Shown here piece after piece: positions 1 through 8,630 of a stretch of 57,474 bases of DNA. Origin of the DNA: Mogibacterium sp. (GTDB lineage Bacteria > Bacillota > Clostridia > Peptostreptococcales > Anaerovoracaceae). The stretch covers positions 1-57,474 of the forward strand of contig JAFVPI010000051.1 in assembly GCA_017505405.1 (NCBI GenBank), in the 5' to 3' direction. How positions within the stretch are numbered: the first letter of the stretch is position 1; every line of letters starts with the position of its first letter. Made by a program: the position numbers and the translations under genes. The notes beneath the pieces are model-generated. The model was not told the origin of the DNA. It saw only the letters and a program-made list of their open reading frames with translations, and ran no database searches.

Positions 1-1
1 G

Positions 2-106
2 CTGAATCCTATCAGAGACATCAAGCTGGAAGTGGTCCGGGCAAGTTTAGGGGAGGCTTTTCAGAATGCGGAAGGTATAAGTGAACCGGGGCAGGATCAG
101 TTATAA
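2..106 (+). CDS. C-terminal fragment of an unknown protein (truncated by window edge)
   Basis: An open frame enters from the left edge and runs 34 codons to a TAA at 104-106. The visible peptide ends in GEAFQNAEGISEPGQDQL and shows no motif I recognise. The frame is supported by its position directly upstream of a clean intrinsic terminator at 177-212 and by coding-like residue use; the other frame opening at the edge ends sooner. The function is unknown. Confidence 0.45.
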   Translation: MNPIRDIKLEVVRASLGEAFQNAEGISEPGQDQL

Positions 107-176
107 CCCGATTTTGGCAGCAATTGAGGCAGCGGTAATGTAAGGCCCTTGATAATAAGCAAAGAAGTGTATTTTA

Positions 177-212
177 TGACGGTTTCGATGATGAACCGTC
201 ATTTTTATTTTA
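177..212 (+). terminator. Rho-independent terminator after the edge gene
   Basis: The perfect 8-bp stem TGACGGTT / AACCGTCA (177-184 with 194-201) is followed by a T-rich tract. It ends the transcript entering from the left edge. Confidence 0.8.
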
Positions 213-286
213 TAAATAAGTCATAGTTATTTATATAGTGGCGCTTCAAATGACGATTATTTTGTTAACATGTACTCACAGAGAAC

Positions 287-430
287 ATGAACAATCCGAT
301 GATATTCACGGACAGATGGACTATCCTCATGGCAGTTATCCTGCTGATCCAGGCAGTCGTAGCGATCTTCGCAAAGAAGTCAGAAGACGAGAATGAGGAT
401 GACGAGATCGCAGAACCAGTAAACGCATAA
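287..430 (+). CDS. Small single-pass membrane protein, 47 aa
   Basis: This short gene encodes 47 residues: a short N-terminus (MNNPMIFTDRW), one hydrophobic segment at about residues 12-30 (TILMAVILLIQAVVAIFAKK) and an acidic tail rich in Asp and Glu (about residues 32-41). It stands alone between two intrinsic terminators (177-212 and 485-516), which argues that it is a separate small transcript and not noise. The ribosome binding site is weak (AGAG before the ATG). The Lys-Lys after the hydrophobic helix suggests the acidic tail lies in the cytoplasm. I do not recognise a family; small membrane regulators or stress peptides have this shape, but no function can be assigned. Confidence 0.65.
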   Translation: MNNPMIFTDRWTILMAVILLIQAVVAIFAKKSEDENEDDEIAEPVNA

Positions 431-484
431 CAAGAAAGAATCCAGGAAATCCAACTCCAAATAAAAGGGACATTCCCTGGCAGG

Positions 485-516
485 ACCCCGGCTGATCAAC
501 AGCCGGGGTTTTGCTT
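485..516 (+). terminator. Rho-independent terminator after the 47-aa gene
   Basis: A strong GC-rich stem ACCCCGGCTG / CAGCCGGGGT (485-494 with 500-509) around a 5-nt loop is followed by TTTTGCTT. Confidence 0.9.
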
Positions 517-683
517 AGCTTAGACAGGGAGAAGGCAGATACACACGATACTCCGGATGCTTTTTTACATGAACTGCGATACAATAATTGCAAATATGCA
601 TACGTACAGAACGGATACTTCAAAATGATGAAAGCTGCTGTCAGATAGCTGAACAAAGCGCCCGCGGAAAGGGGGTACCGATC

Positions 684-2546
684 ATGAAGAAAAACAAACT
701 GATACTGCTGCTTACTGCAATCATGTGCTTTACGATACTCGCGCTGCCTGCCGGAGTATTCGCGGCATCCAACTTCATTATCAGAAACTACAATATCAGG
801 ATGGTTGTGAACGAAGACGATACTTACGAGATCACTGAGACCCTGGATGTTGAGTTCACTGCTCCGAGCCACGGCATATACGTTTCCATACCGCGCAAAA
901 CAAGGCTCGACCGTGACGGACAGCTTTCGCAGTACAACGCTGCCGTGAAGGGGTTCCGGATGCTGTCGGGCCAGCCGTTCAATGAGGAAAAGGACGGAGA
1001 CGCATATCTCTTCAGGATAGGCGATCCGGATAAGTACGCAGACACGGAGACGCATTACGAGTACACATATATCTACGACACGCGCGGAGATCATTTCAAG
1101 GGCGGCGATGAGGTATACTACAACCTGGTAGGAACTACCTGGGAGGCGCAGTCTATAGACAATGCAAGCTTCGAAGTGGTGTTCCCGAAGGACATCGATA
1201 TGAGCAAGGTCGGGATCAAGACCGGTGATGATGTCAGAGTGCCTTTTGAAGCGGTCGACTCACGCACCATAAAGGGAGAGACCAATGAGAACGTGATGGG
1301 CGGACTTACCGTCAGAGCCGTTCTGCCTGAAGGATATTTCACGCGCCAGGCGAAGAACCTGGTCGTTCTGTTCTACATCATGACGGGAGGGCTCGCCCTG
1401 CTCGCTGTGTTCGGCTTTGTTCTGTGGCGAAAGTACGGAAAGGATCCGGTGTATCCGGTGACCGAGGAGTTCTATCCGCCGGATGGACTGAGCGCGCCTG
1501 AAGCTGCCTATCTGGCAAAGGGTTCGCTCAACAAGCAGGATGTGGTGAGCACGCTGCTCTCACTTGCTGACAGGGGCTACCTTAAGATAAGAGAGTTCGA
1601 GGAAGAAAAAGGCATACGCAAAAAGAAAAAGACCGCATATGAGATCATCAGACTGCGCGATTATGATGATGATGTCGTAGGCGAGAAGACATTCATGGAC
1701 GGACTGTTTGCAAGCGGGGACGTTGTAGGCGTGAAGGATCTTGAAGACAAGTTTTACAAGACGATCGACCTGATCGAAGAAGAGATCCGCGACAAGTACG
1801 ACGGCATGCTTTATGACGAGACGGCTGCATCAAAGGCGAGTATCATGTACGCCGCCGGATGGGCCGGCCTCGCGGTATTGACAGTAGTCTCAAAGATCGC
1901 CGCCACGGGCTTCATGACGGGCAGCTTAACGGCCCTGCTAATGAACTTTGCTCCGCTGGTACTGTTTGGCCTGGGCTTCCGGGCGGCGGCAAAGGCCATC
2001 CGTGACAAAAAGCGCATAGTGTATTATCTGTATGCGGTGATACCGGTCGCTCTGGGATGGGTCCTCGCTATGGCGACTGACATGTTCTACGGCCCGCAGA
2101 CGGTACCGTTCGCCGTAAGTCTGCTGTCCTGCCTGATACTCTTCGTACTCGGAGGGCTCTGCGAGAAGAAGACCGATTTTTATGCGGAGATACAGTCGAG
2201 GATAAAGGGATATACCGACTTCCTGAAGACAGCCGAAAAGGATCAGATGGAAGCGCTCGCGGAGCAGGATCCGGGCTATTATTACAGAAACTTAGCTTAC
2301 GCTTTCGCTCTCGGAGTGACCGCAGTATATGTAAAGAGATTCGCTGCCATGGCAAAGACCGCACCGGGCTGGTACGATACGCATCATTACCACGGCGGGT
2401 TCGAAGCTGAAAGGCTCACTGACTCGCTTACCGGCATGATGTCGAGCGTCAGCGATTCACTGTCCTCATCGCCTTCTGACGGCGGAGGCGGCGGTTCATT
2501 TTCAGGCGGAGGCGGCGGAGGAGGATCCGGCGGCGGCTCCTGGTAA
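684..2546 (+). CDS. DUF2207 domain membrane protein with glycine-rich tail
   Basis: A 620-residue exported membrane protein of the DUF2207 family, whose molecular role is unknown. The start at 684 is chosen because it has a GGGGG-type ribosome binding site and begins a typical signal peptide (MKKNK, then a hydrophobic core ending near ALPAGVFAA); the frame stays open further upstream but nothing supports that extension. Residues 28 to about 220 form the extracytoplasmic DUF2207 domain, followed by a transmembrane helix near 225-250 and then a cytoplasmic winged-helix-like stretch containing YPPDGLSAPEAAYL. Two or more further helices lie near residues 380-480. The C-terminus ends in a Gly/Ser-rich tail closing with GSW, a hallmark of this family. 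The gene stands alone in front of a HAD phosphatase 21 bp downstream. Family assignment is confident; function is not known. Confidence 0.9.
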   Translation: MKKNKLILLLTAIMCFTILALPAGVFAASNFIIRNYNIRMVVNEDDTYEITETLDVEFTAPSHGIYVSIPRKTRLDRDGQLSQYNAAVKGFRMLSGQPFNEEKDGDAYLFRIGDPDKYADTETHYEYTYIYDTRGDHFKGGDEVYYNLVGTTWEAQSIDNASFEVVFPKDIDMSKVGIKTGDDVRVPFEAVDSRTIKGETNENVMGGLTVRAVLPEGYFTRQAKNLVVLFYIMTGGLALLAVFGFVLWRKYGKDPVYPVTEEFYPPDGLSAPEAAYLAKGSLNKQDVVSTLLSLADRGYLKIREFEEEKGIRKKKKTAYEIIRLRDYDDDVVGEKTFMDGLFASGDVVGVKDLEDKFYKTIDLIEEEIRDKYDGMLYDETAASKASIMYAAGWAGLAVLTVVSKIAATGFMTGSLTALLMNFAPLVLFGLGFRAAAKAIRDKKRIVYYLYAVIPVALGWVLAMATDMFYGPQTVPFAVSLLSCLILFVLGGLCEKKTDFYAEIQSRIKGYTDFLKTAEKDQMEALAEQDPGYYYRNLAYAFALGVTAVYVKRFAAMAKTAPGWYDTHHYHGGFEAERLTDSLTGMMSSVSDSLSSSPSDGGGGGSFSGGGGGGGSGGGSW

Positions 2547-2567
2547 GTAAAAATGAAATGAGGGGAA

Positions 2568-3209
2568 ATGAAATATAAATACTATCTGTTCGACCTTGAC
2601 GGGACCCTGACGGATCCCGGCATAGGCATAACTAATTCTGTAATGTACGCTTTGGAAAAGTTCGGTATCCATGTATCAAACAGGGAAGAACTATATCCGT
2701 TTATCGGGCCTCCGCTTACAGATTCATTCATAAAGTACTTTGACTTTAGTGAGAAACAGGCTCTTCAGGCTGTTGAGTACTACAGGGAATATTTCCGTGC
2801 AGACGGGATCTTTGAAAACAAGGTGTACGACGGTATCCCGGAGATGCTGGGAGAACTGAAGGCACGGAATGCAATAACAGCGCTTGCCACATCCAAGCCG
2901 TACGAATTCTCGGTCCGGATACTTGAGCACTTTGGCCTGCGTCAGTACTTCGACTATGTCGGTGCGGCAACGATGGACGGACGCATCAGCAGAAAAGCAG
3001 ATGTTATCAGGCATCTTCTTGGTGAACTGGGAGATGCAGATACCGGATCTGTTCTGATGATCGGAGACAGGGATCAGGACATTGAGGGGGCAAAAGCAAA
3101 CGGACTGCACTGCGTAGGAGTGCTGTGGGGATACGGAAGCAATGATGAGCTTATGGGTGCGGGAGCTGACTATATAGTTTCCGCACCGTCAGATATTCTC
3201 AGCCTATGA
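2568..3209 (+). CDS. HAD-superfamily hydrolase (phosphoglycolate phosphatase-like)
   Basis: A 213-residue soluble HAD phosphatase. Motif I is DLDGTLTD at residues 9-16 (nucleophile and acid/base Asp). Motif II is ATSKP near residue 107. The conserved Lys of motif III is in the SRKADV stretch. Motif IV is GDRDQD near residue 166. A helical cap domain sits between motifs I and II, as in Gph/PpaX-like enzymes. The ribosome binding site AGGGG lies 6 bp before the ATG, 21 bp after the DUF2207 gene, so co-transcription is possible. Substrates of this subfamily cannot be read from sequence: phosphoglycolate, pyrophosphate or sugar phosphates are all possible. Its position before a glycosidase gene weakly favours sugar phosphate. 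Confidence 0.88.
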   Translation: MKYKYYLFDLDGTLTDPGIGITNSVMYALEKFGIHVSNREELYPFIGPPLTDSFIKYFDFSEKQALQAVEYYREYFRADGIFENKVYDGIPEMLGELKARNAITALATSKPYEFSVRILEHFGLRQYFDYVGAATMDGRISRKADVIRHLLGELGDADTGSVLMIGDRDQDIEGAKANGLHCVGVLWGYGSNDELMGAGADYIVSAPSDILSL

Positions 3210-3260
3210 CATTTAGATGATCTCAGATTCGATAAACAACTGCTGATCGGAGACGATAAC

Positions 3261-4958
3261 ATGACAAAAAAGTGGTGGCACGACAAGACAGCGTATCAGA
3301 TATATCCAAAAAGTTTCTGCGACTCAAATGGAGACGGCATCGGAGACATTCAGGGGATCATTTCCCGGCTTGATTATCTGCAGGAACTGGGTATTGACAT
3401 AATATGGATCTCGCCTTGCTATCCTTCACCGTGGGCTGATCAGGGCTATGATATTTCCGATTATTATAATGTGGATCCCAGATTCGGTACCATGGATGAC
3501 ATGGATCGTCTGATCAGAGAGGCGCGCAGACGCAATATGTATATACTGATGGATCTGGTCGTTAATCACTGCTCGGATGAGCATGAGTGGTTCAGAAAGG
3601 CATGTGAGGACCCTGACGGCAGGTACGGGAAGTACTTTTACATAGAAGACAGGGATCCGTCGGGAGGAGTACCGTGCAACTGGCGGTCTGTATTTGGAGG
3701 GTCTGCCTGGGAACCGCTTCCGGGGCATCCGGACAAGTGCTATCTCCATCTGTTCCATAAAAAACAGCCTGATCTTAACTGGGAAAATGCAGAAGTGCGC
3801 GAAGAAGTGTATAACATCGTAAAGTGGTGGATGGAAAGGGGCATTGCCGGATTCAGGATCGATGCAATAATCGATATAAAAAAGGCGCTGCCATTCAGGG
3901 ACTATGCATCCGAAAGAGAGGACGGACTGTGCGATATAAGCGAGATGCTCGAGAATGCCGAGGGCATCGGGGAATTCCTCGGCGAAATGAGAGATAAAGC
4001 TTTTGCGCCATATAAAGCTCTCACGATAGGCGAAGTGTTCAATGAGAAATATGATGAACTGGGGGATTTTATAGGAGAAAACGGATACTTTTCTTCGATG
4101 TTTGATTTCTCGCATGTTGTGGAAGGGCAGAGCCGCCTCGGCTGCCATGATCACAGGAGGATCAGCATCGATGGTTATAAACGCTGCGTATTTGCCGCAC
4201 AGAAAAGAATAGGTGATACAGGGTTCTTCTCAAATGTGATCGAGAACCATGACAGACCGAGGGCGGCAAGCTATTACCTGCCGGACCCTGGCAGGACGGA
4301 AGCAGGCAAAAAGTGCTTCGCCCTGGCGTATTTCATGCTCAGAGGTCTTCCTTTTGTTTATCAGGGGCAGGAGATAGGCATGGAAAACACCACGTTCAAT
4401 TCGCCTGATGACTTCGATGACATCGGTACTATCGATGCATATAAGGTGGCCGTTGATGCAGGTCTGAGCGAAGAGGAAGCCATGAATGCAGCGAGCCTGT
4501 ACTCAAGAGACAACGCCAGAACGCCTATGCAGTGGAGTGACAGCCCTAATGCCGGGTTCAGCAAAGCAGATCCATGGCTGCCGGTAAACCCTGATTACAA
4601 ACTGATAAATGTGAGTGAACAGGCTGAGCGGCAGGATTCCGTTTACAGTTTTTACAAGCAGCTCATTGCGCTGAGAAAGGACCCGGATTACAGGGAGACT
4701 CTGGTGTGGGGAGAGCTTGAGCCGGCGTATGAAGACAGGAAAGGACTGATGGCTTATTTCCGAAAAGCAGACCGTACTCTGCTGATACTGGCCAACCTCA
4801 AAGCAGAGCCTGAAGAAATAGATACCGGCTGTGAATACAGAGTCCTGCTGGACAATATGGGTCCGTTCGATCTGGGTACAGACCGTATCCGGGAACAAAC
4901 ACAGCAAAGTGTGCATCTGCAGGCCTGGCAGGGCATGATCCTGGAATTCATAACATGA
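3261..4958 (+). CDS. GH13 alpha-glucosidase (oligo-1,6-glucosidase / MalL type)
   Basis: A 565-residue cytoplasmic glycoside hydrolase of family GH13, normal length for the oligo-1,6-glucosidase / trehalose-6-phosphate hydrolase subfamily; there is no signal peptide. The (beta/alpha)8 barrel motifs are all present: DLVVNH (98-103), GFRIDAI with nucleophile Asp201, GEVF with acid/base Glu258, and IENHD with Asp331. The residue after the nucleophile is Ala, which in this subfamily has been linked to alpha-1,4 preference, whereas Val accompanies alpha-1,6 preference. That makes maltose or maltodextrin hydrolysis the likelier role (inference). No signal or PTS gene lies next to it. It is followed at once by a bidirectional hairpin at 4957-4984. 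Family confidence is high, exact specificity low. Confidence 0.93.
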   Translation: MTKKWWHDKTAYQIYPKSFCDSNGDGIGDIQGIISRLDYLQELGIDIIWISPCYPSPWADQGYDISDYYNVDPRFGTMDDMDRLIREARRRNMYILMDLVVNHCSDEHEWFRKACEDPDGRYGKYFYIEDRDPSGGVPCNWRSVFGGSAWEPLPGHPDKCYLHLFHKKQPDLNWENAEVREEVYNIVKWWMERGIAGFRIDAIIDIKKALPFRDYASEREDGLCDISEMLENAEGIGEFLGEMRDKAFAPYKALTIGEVFNEKYDELGDFIGENGYFSSMFDFSHVVEGQSRLGCHDHRRISIDGYKRCVFAAQKRIGDTGFFSNVIENHDRPRAASYYLPDPGRTEAGKKCFALAYFMLRGLPFVYQGQEIGMENTTFNSPDDFDDIGTIDAYKVAVDAGLSEEEAMNAASLYSRDNARTPMQWSDSPNAGFSKADPWLPVNPDYKLINVSEQAERQDSVYSFYKQLIALRKDPDYRETLVWGELEPAYEDRKGLMAYFRKADRTLLILANLKAEPEEIDTGCEYRVLLDNMGPFDLGTDRIREQTQQSVHLQAWQGMILEFIT

Positions 4959-4984
4959 AAAAAGAGGCAGGAAACTGCCTCTTT
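4957..4984. terminator. Shared convergent terminator
   Basis: A perfect 10-bp stem AAAGAGGCAG / CTGCCTCTTT with a GAAA tetraloop (4961-4984). On the minus strand it is followed by a long T run and serves the 4991-5503 gene; it also ends the GH13 gene, whose stop codon touches it. Confidence 0.85.
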
Positions 4985-4990
4985 GAATTG

Positions 4991-5503
4991 TCAGGAGATG
5001 TCTTGTTCTGCTTCTTTCAGTTCAAATATTATAGGACAGTTTTTCTCCATATCATTGATCATATTTTTTCTTGCTTTGTTGCTGGGCAGATCTGTAAGGC
5101 AGATACCCGCCGCTCTGCCAAGAGAAACAGACCCCAGTACAGGGATTATAGTATATGCAAGCACGTCGATCTGACTTTCCAGCCTTAAACTCAGAATAAT
5201 GAAAAATGAAGCAATAACAAGAAATCCGATCAACATGCGGTTGGTCGTTTTTTCTTCCTGCCTGAATTTCATCTTTTCATCCGCTATCCAGTTTGATACT
5301 GCAGACCGGAATCTGTCTTCATCCAAAGGAACTGCGGAGACAACAGTAAGTCTGAGGAGATAACCGAGTTCTGCGCCTGCGTATTTTGTTTTGATATAGT
5401 CTCTTACAGAAAACGCGAATTCATCCCCGTCACTGAAGGGCATATACAGGGATTCTTCGTCGTTTACTATCAGCTTTACGTCTTTATATTTTCTCTGTTC
5501 CAT
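4991..5503 (-). CDS. Hypothetical membrane-anchored protein, 170 aa
   Basis: A 170-residue protein with no family I recognise. The start (ATG complementary to 5501-5503) is chosen for its GGAGG site about 10 bp upstream; the frame is open further upstream but lacks a site. The N-terminal half (MEQRKYKDVKL...) is soluble, with an acidic stretch NDEESLYMPFSDGDE. Two adjacent hydrophobic helices follow at about residues 89-106 (LIGFLVIASFFIILSL) and 114-130. The tail is soluble. It lies alone on the minus strand between two plus-strand sugar genes and shares its terminator with GH13. The promoter probably lies in the TATTATAATA stretch near 5582-5592, which also reads as a -10 on the other strand. 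Function unknown. Confidence 0.7.
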   Translation of the reverse strand: MEQRKYKDVKLIVNDEESLYMPFSDGDEFAFSVRDYIKTKYAGAELGYLLRLTVVSAVPLDEDRFRSAVSNWIADEKMKFRQEEKTTNRMLIGFLVIASFFIILSLRLESQIDVLAYTIIPVLGSVSLGRAAGICLTDLPSNKARKNMINDMEKNCPIIFELKEAEQDIS

Positions 5504-5557
5504 AAATCCCGTCCCTCCATATAGATGCCCCTGTGCCGACTCGCCGCCCATTTGCCC

Positions 5558-5592
5558 TTGACAGTCTGCAAAAGTGACTACATTATTATAAT
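5558..5592 (+). promoter_or_regulatory. Putative promoter for the GH120 gene
   Basis: TTGACA (5558-5563) with CATTAT 17 bp downstream (5581-5586), overlapping a better TATAAT at 5587-5592 with a long 23-bp spacer. The near-palindromic TATTATAATA can also serve the divergent minus-strand gene. Confidence 0.45.
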
Positions 5593-5654
5593 AGCATGAA
5601 AACAGAGCTTTTATAGCAGTCACAAAGGATAATTCAGAAGGGTATTTTGTAAGA

Positions 5655-7550
5655 ATGGATATTTATGTAGATATAAACGCAGAACCTAATGGTGACGGCA
5701 GCGCGGAAAGGCCGCTCAGAAAAATAAATGACGCAGCTGCGATCGCATGTCCGGGAGATACGGTCCTTGTAGCTCCCGGTGTATATCGTGAATCTGTGGA
5801 TCCGAAGAATTCCGGTGCTGAGGACAAAAGGATAACATATGTCAGCACTGAGCCACTCGGCGCGGTCATAACCGGTGCGGAGTGTATTTCGCAGTGGGAG
5901 CGGTATTCTGACAGCGTCTGGTTCGCAAGGATCAGCAACAGCCTGTTTGGAGACTACAATCCGTACACGACGCTTGTGTACGGCGACTGGTACTTTGCGA
6001 AGGCGGACAAGCATACGGGCTGCGTGTACCTGAACGATGAGGCCATGTATGAGACCTCCGGCCTTGAAGACTGTATCCGGGGAGAGATCAGCGATGTCAG
6101 CTGGGATCCGGATAATTCGAGGCTGAAGTGGTACGCGGAGCAGGACGCAGAGCGCGATGAGACCGTGATATATGCGAATTTTCAGGGGCTGGATCCTAAC
6201 TGCGAAAAAGTTGAGATCAATGTAAGGCGCGAATGTTTCTGGCCTTCCGGAACAGGGAAAAGCTATATCACTGTCAGGGGCTTCAAAGTAGAGAAAGCGG
6301 CCACGACATGGGCGCCTCCTGCAGCCTTTCAGGACGGCATGATAGGACCGCACTGGAGCAGGGGCTGGATAATAGAGGATTGTGAGATAGCAAACAGCAA
6401 GTGCGCCGGTATCTCGCTCGGAAGGTACTATGATCCTGACAACGACAATTATTTCTCTACTAAGTATGTAAAAAGCCCTACCCAGATGGAAAGGGACTCC
6501 GTGTGCCGGGGCCAGTATCACGGATGGCTAAAGGAGAACATCGGCAGCCACATCATCAGGCGCAACGATATACACCATTGCCAGCAGGGGGGCATCATCG
6601 GCCGCATGGGAGGCGTCTTCAGTATAATAGAGGACAATCACATCCATCATATTAATAATATGATGGAGCTCGGAGGAGCGGAGATAGCCGGAATAAAACT
6701 GCATGCAGCCATAGATGTGATCATACGCAGAAACCATATCCACCACTGTACGATGGGGGTCTGGTGCGACTGGGAAGCTCAGGGAACCAGGATAAGCTGC
6801 AATTATCTGCACGATAATCAGCGTCCGCAGGGCGTCAGACAGCTGAAGGGCGGCATGATGTCACAGGACCTGTTTGTAGAAGTGAGCCACGGCCCTACTC
6901 TGATCGACAACAACATCCTGCTTTCAGAAGTGAGCCTGCGCTTTGCCACGCAGGGTATCGCAATGGTACACAACCTTATTTGCGGAGCCTTTACATGCGT
7001 GGGGGAGGGAACGAGCTGGAGGTATACTCCGTATCACATCCCTCACCGCACAGAGGTCATGGGATTCATGACGATCCTGCACGGTGACAACAGATTCTAC
7101 AATAACATCTTTGTTCAGAAGTGGCCTGAAGATGATGCGGAGATACTGCACGATATCGATGACGGACGTGAGTATGAGAACCGCAGAGTCGGAACATGGG
7201 TGTTCGATGAGTACCCGACTTACGGGGAGTGGCATTCGCAGTTCGACTTTTCGAGACCGGCTGATATGGCTGAACTCGAGAAGGTGCATTTCGGCCATCT
7301 GCCTGTATGGTCAGAGGGCAATGTCTATCTCAACGGCGCACGTGCATGCAGACAGGAGAAAAAAGGAAAATGCAGACTGATAACTTCAGACATACTCGGT
7401 AAGGCGTTTGAACCGGAGCAGAGGTTTGAGTCTCCTGACGGGTCTGAGATAATTTTTGATACAGATTATTATGGCGATGTCCGCAAGGGGCAGATAATAC
7501 CGGGACCATTCGCCTATCTGCATACAGACGGAATACCGTCAGATAAATAA
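5655..7550 (+). CDS. GH120-type beta-xylosidase (right-handed beta-helix protein)
   Basis: A 631-residue cytoplasmic protein without signal peptide. It begins with a DUF1565-like strand (YVDINAEPNGDGSAERPLRKI) and is rich in beta-helix rungs (IIRRNDIHHC, IIEDNHIHHI, IIRRNHIHHC). The overall pattern, including WAPPAAFQDGMIGPHWS, GVWCDWEAQGTRIS and FVEVSHGP, matches what I recall of GH120 beta-xylosidases such as XylC of Thermoanaerobacterium saccharolyticum. In those the nucleophile Asp and acid/base Glu lie in the DWEAQG and VEVSHGP motifs; here they are Asp372 and Glu409. The spacing between them is longer by an insertion at about residues 389-404. It would release xylose from short xylo-oligosaccharides. 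It heads a run with a glycerophosphodiesterase, a carboxylesterase and a GPH symporter. Family confidence is good; substrate is inferred. Confidence 0.82.
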   Translation: MDIYVDINAEPNGDGSAERPLRKINDAAAIACPGDTVLVAPGVYRESVDPKNSGAEDKRITYVSTEPLGAVITGAECISQWERYSDSVWFARISNSLFGDYNPYTTLVYGDWYFAKADKHTGCVYLNDEAMYETSGLEDCIRGEISDVSWDPDNSRLKWYAEQDAERDETVIYANFQGLDPNCEKVEINVRRECFWPSGTGKSYITVRGFKVEKAATTWAPPAAFQDGMIGPHWSRGWIIEDCEIANSKCAGISLGRYYDPDNDNYFSTKYVKSPTQMERDSVCRGQYHGWLKENIGSHIIRRNDIHHCQQGGIIGRMGGVFSIIEDNHIHHINNMMELGGAEIAGIKLHAAIDVIIRRNHIHHCTMGVWCDWEAQGTRISCNYLHDNQRPQGVRQLKGGMMSQDLFVEVSHGPTLIDNNILLSEVSLRFATQGIAMVHNLICGAFTCVGEGTSWRYTPYHIPHRTEVMGFMTILHGDNRFYNNIFVQKWPEDDAEILHDIDDGREYENRRVGTWVFDEYPTYGEWHSQFDFSRPADMAELEKVHFGHLPVWSEGNVYLNGARACRQEKKGKCRLITSDILGKAFEPEQRFESPDGSEIIFDTDYYGDVRKGQIIPGPFAYLHTDGIPSDK

Positions 7551-7577
7551 ACTATAAAAAAGGAGATGCAGATCCGC

Positions 7578-8612
7578 ATGAAGTATTACGATATGGAATT
7601 TCACCGGGGCGGCAGGGATGCGCGCCCTGAGAATACACTATGGTCTTATCAGTATTCGCTGGAGAACGGCGCGCTGACCATTGAATGCGACATGCAGCTG
7701 GCCGGCGACGGACAGATAGTGATGTCGCACAATCCGGCCCTGAATCCCGACATAACGACGGATGCAGAGGGCAGACGCATTGAGACGGACGATCACTACA
7801 TACATGACATGACGCTTGAGGAAATACAGTCGTTCAATGTGGGGAATATGGATACAGCTGCGGAATACTATGAACTGCACGGACGCACACAGGTGCAGAC
7901 GGAAGCATTCATTCCATCGCTGCGCCAGATGTTTGAGCTGGTCAGGGACAGCGGCAATGAAGACATAAGGATGAGCATTGAGGCAAAGGCCTATGCTGAT
8001 CCTGCCCTCGGGACCAGATACGAGAAGAATCCTGACTACGAAAAGCTGCTCAGGGAGTTCCTGGCGCTTGTGAACGAATTCGGCTTCCGCGACCGGGTGA
8101 TACTTCAGTCGTTCGACTGGGCGGCGCTTGTAAAGATGAAGGAGCTTGATCCGGAGATAAGGACTATAGCTTTATACAGCGAACAGCCCTCATGGGGCAC
8201 ACCGGACGCGACAACGCTCTGGCTGGACAGGGACGAGCCGTCGCCGTGGCTTGCGGGGCTCAACATCCATGATTTCGACGGAGACCCTGTACGCGCGGCG
8301 CATTCGCTCGGACTGGATGATATCAGTCCTTTCTTTAAGGAGATAACAAAGGAACTCACCGACGAAGCTCATGAGCTGGGAATGAGAGTAGTCCCGTGGA
8401 CGGTCAGTTTTAAAGAAGATATGGAGATCCTTTATGAGATGGGGGTCGACGGTATAATAACGGACAAGCCATGGGTGTTGAGAGAGTTCCTGGAGGAGAA
8501 GGGTGAAAACCTGCTTCCGAAAAGGAAGGTGGATCTGCCGTATCACCTCGACCCGGATCATCTTGAGACTGAGGACAGGAAATCTGAAAGCGGAAGAGAC
8601 GCTGCATATTAG
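7578..8612 (+). CDS. Glycerophosphodiester phosphodiesterase family protein
   Basis: A 344-residue member of the GDPD TIM-barrel family, which hydrolyses glycerophosphodiesters to glycerol 3-phosphate and an alcohol. The catalytic signature is complete: HRGGRDARPENT near residue 9, then TIECDMQLAGDGQIVMSHNP with the metal-binding Glu and Asp and second His, SIEAKAY in mid-protein, and the C-terminal VVPWTV and GVDGIITDKP motifs. The ATG at 7566 is directly fused to the AGGAG site, so translation more likely starts at 7578, 12 bp after it. There is no signal peptide, so it is cytoplasmic. The gene lies 27 bp behind the xylosidase gene and 18 bp before the esterase gene, pointing to one operon. 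Its substrate could be a glycerophosphodiester or a related sugar phosphodiester. Confidence 0.88.
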   Translation: MKYYDMEFHRGGRDARPENTLWSYQYSLENGALTIECDMQLAGDGQIVMSHNPALNPDITTDAEGRRIETDDHYIHDMTLEEIQSFNVGNMDTAAEYYELHGRTQVQTEAFIPSLRQMFELVRDSGNEDIRMSIEAKAYADPALGTRYEKNPDYEKLLREFLALVNEFGFRDRVILQSFDWAALVKMKELDPEIRTIALYSEQPSWGTPDATTLWLDRDEPSPWLAGLNIHDFDGDPVRAAHSLGLDDISPFFKEITKELTDEAHELGMRVVPWTVSFKEDMEILYEMGVDGIITDKPWVLREFLEEKGENLLPKRKVDLPYHLDPDHLETEDRKSESGRDAAY

Positions 8613-8630
8613 TGCATATAAAGGAGAACG

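Noticed and set aside
336-1094. 252-codon open frame on the minus strand
   Set aside because: It runs antisense to the 47-aa gene, a terminator and the DUF2207 signal peptide and domain, and has no ribosome binding site or recognisable domain.
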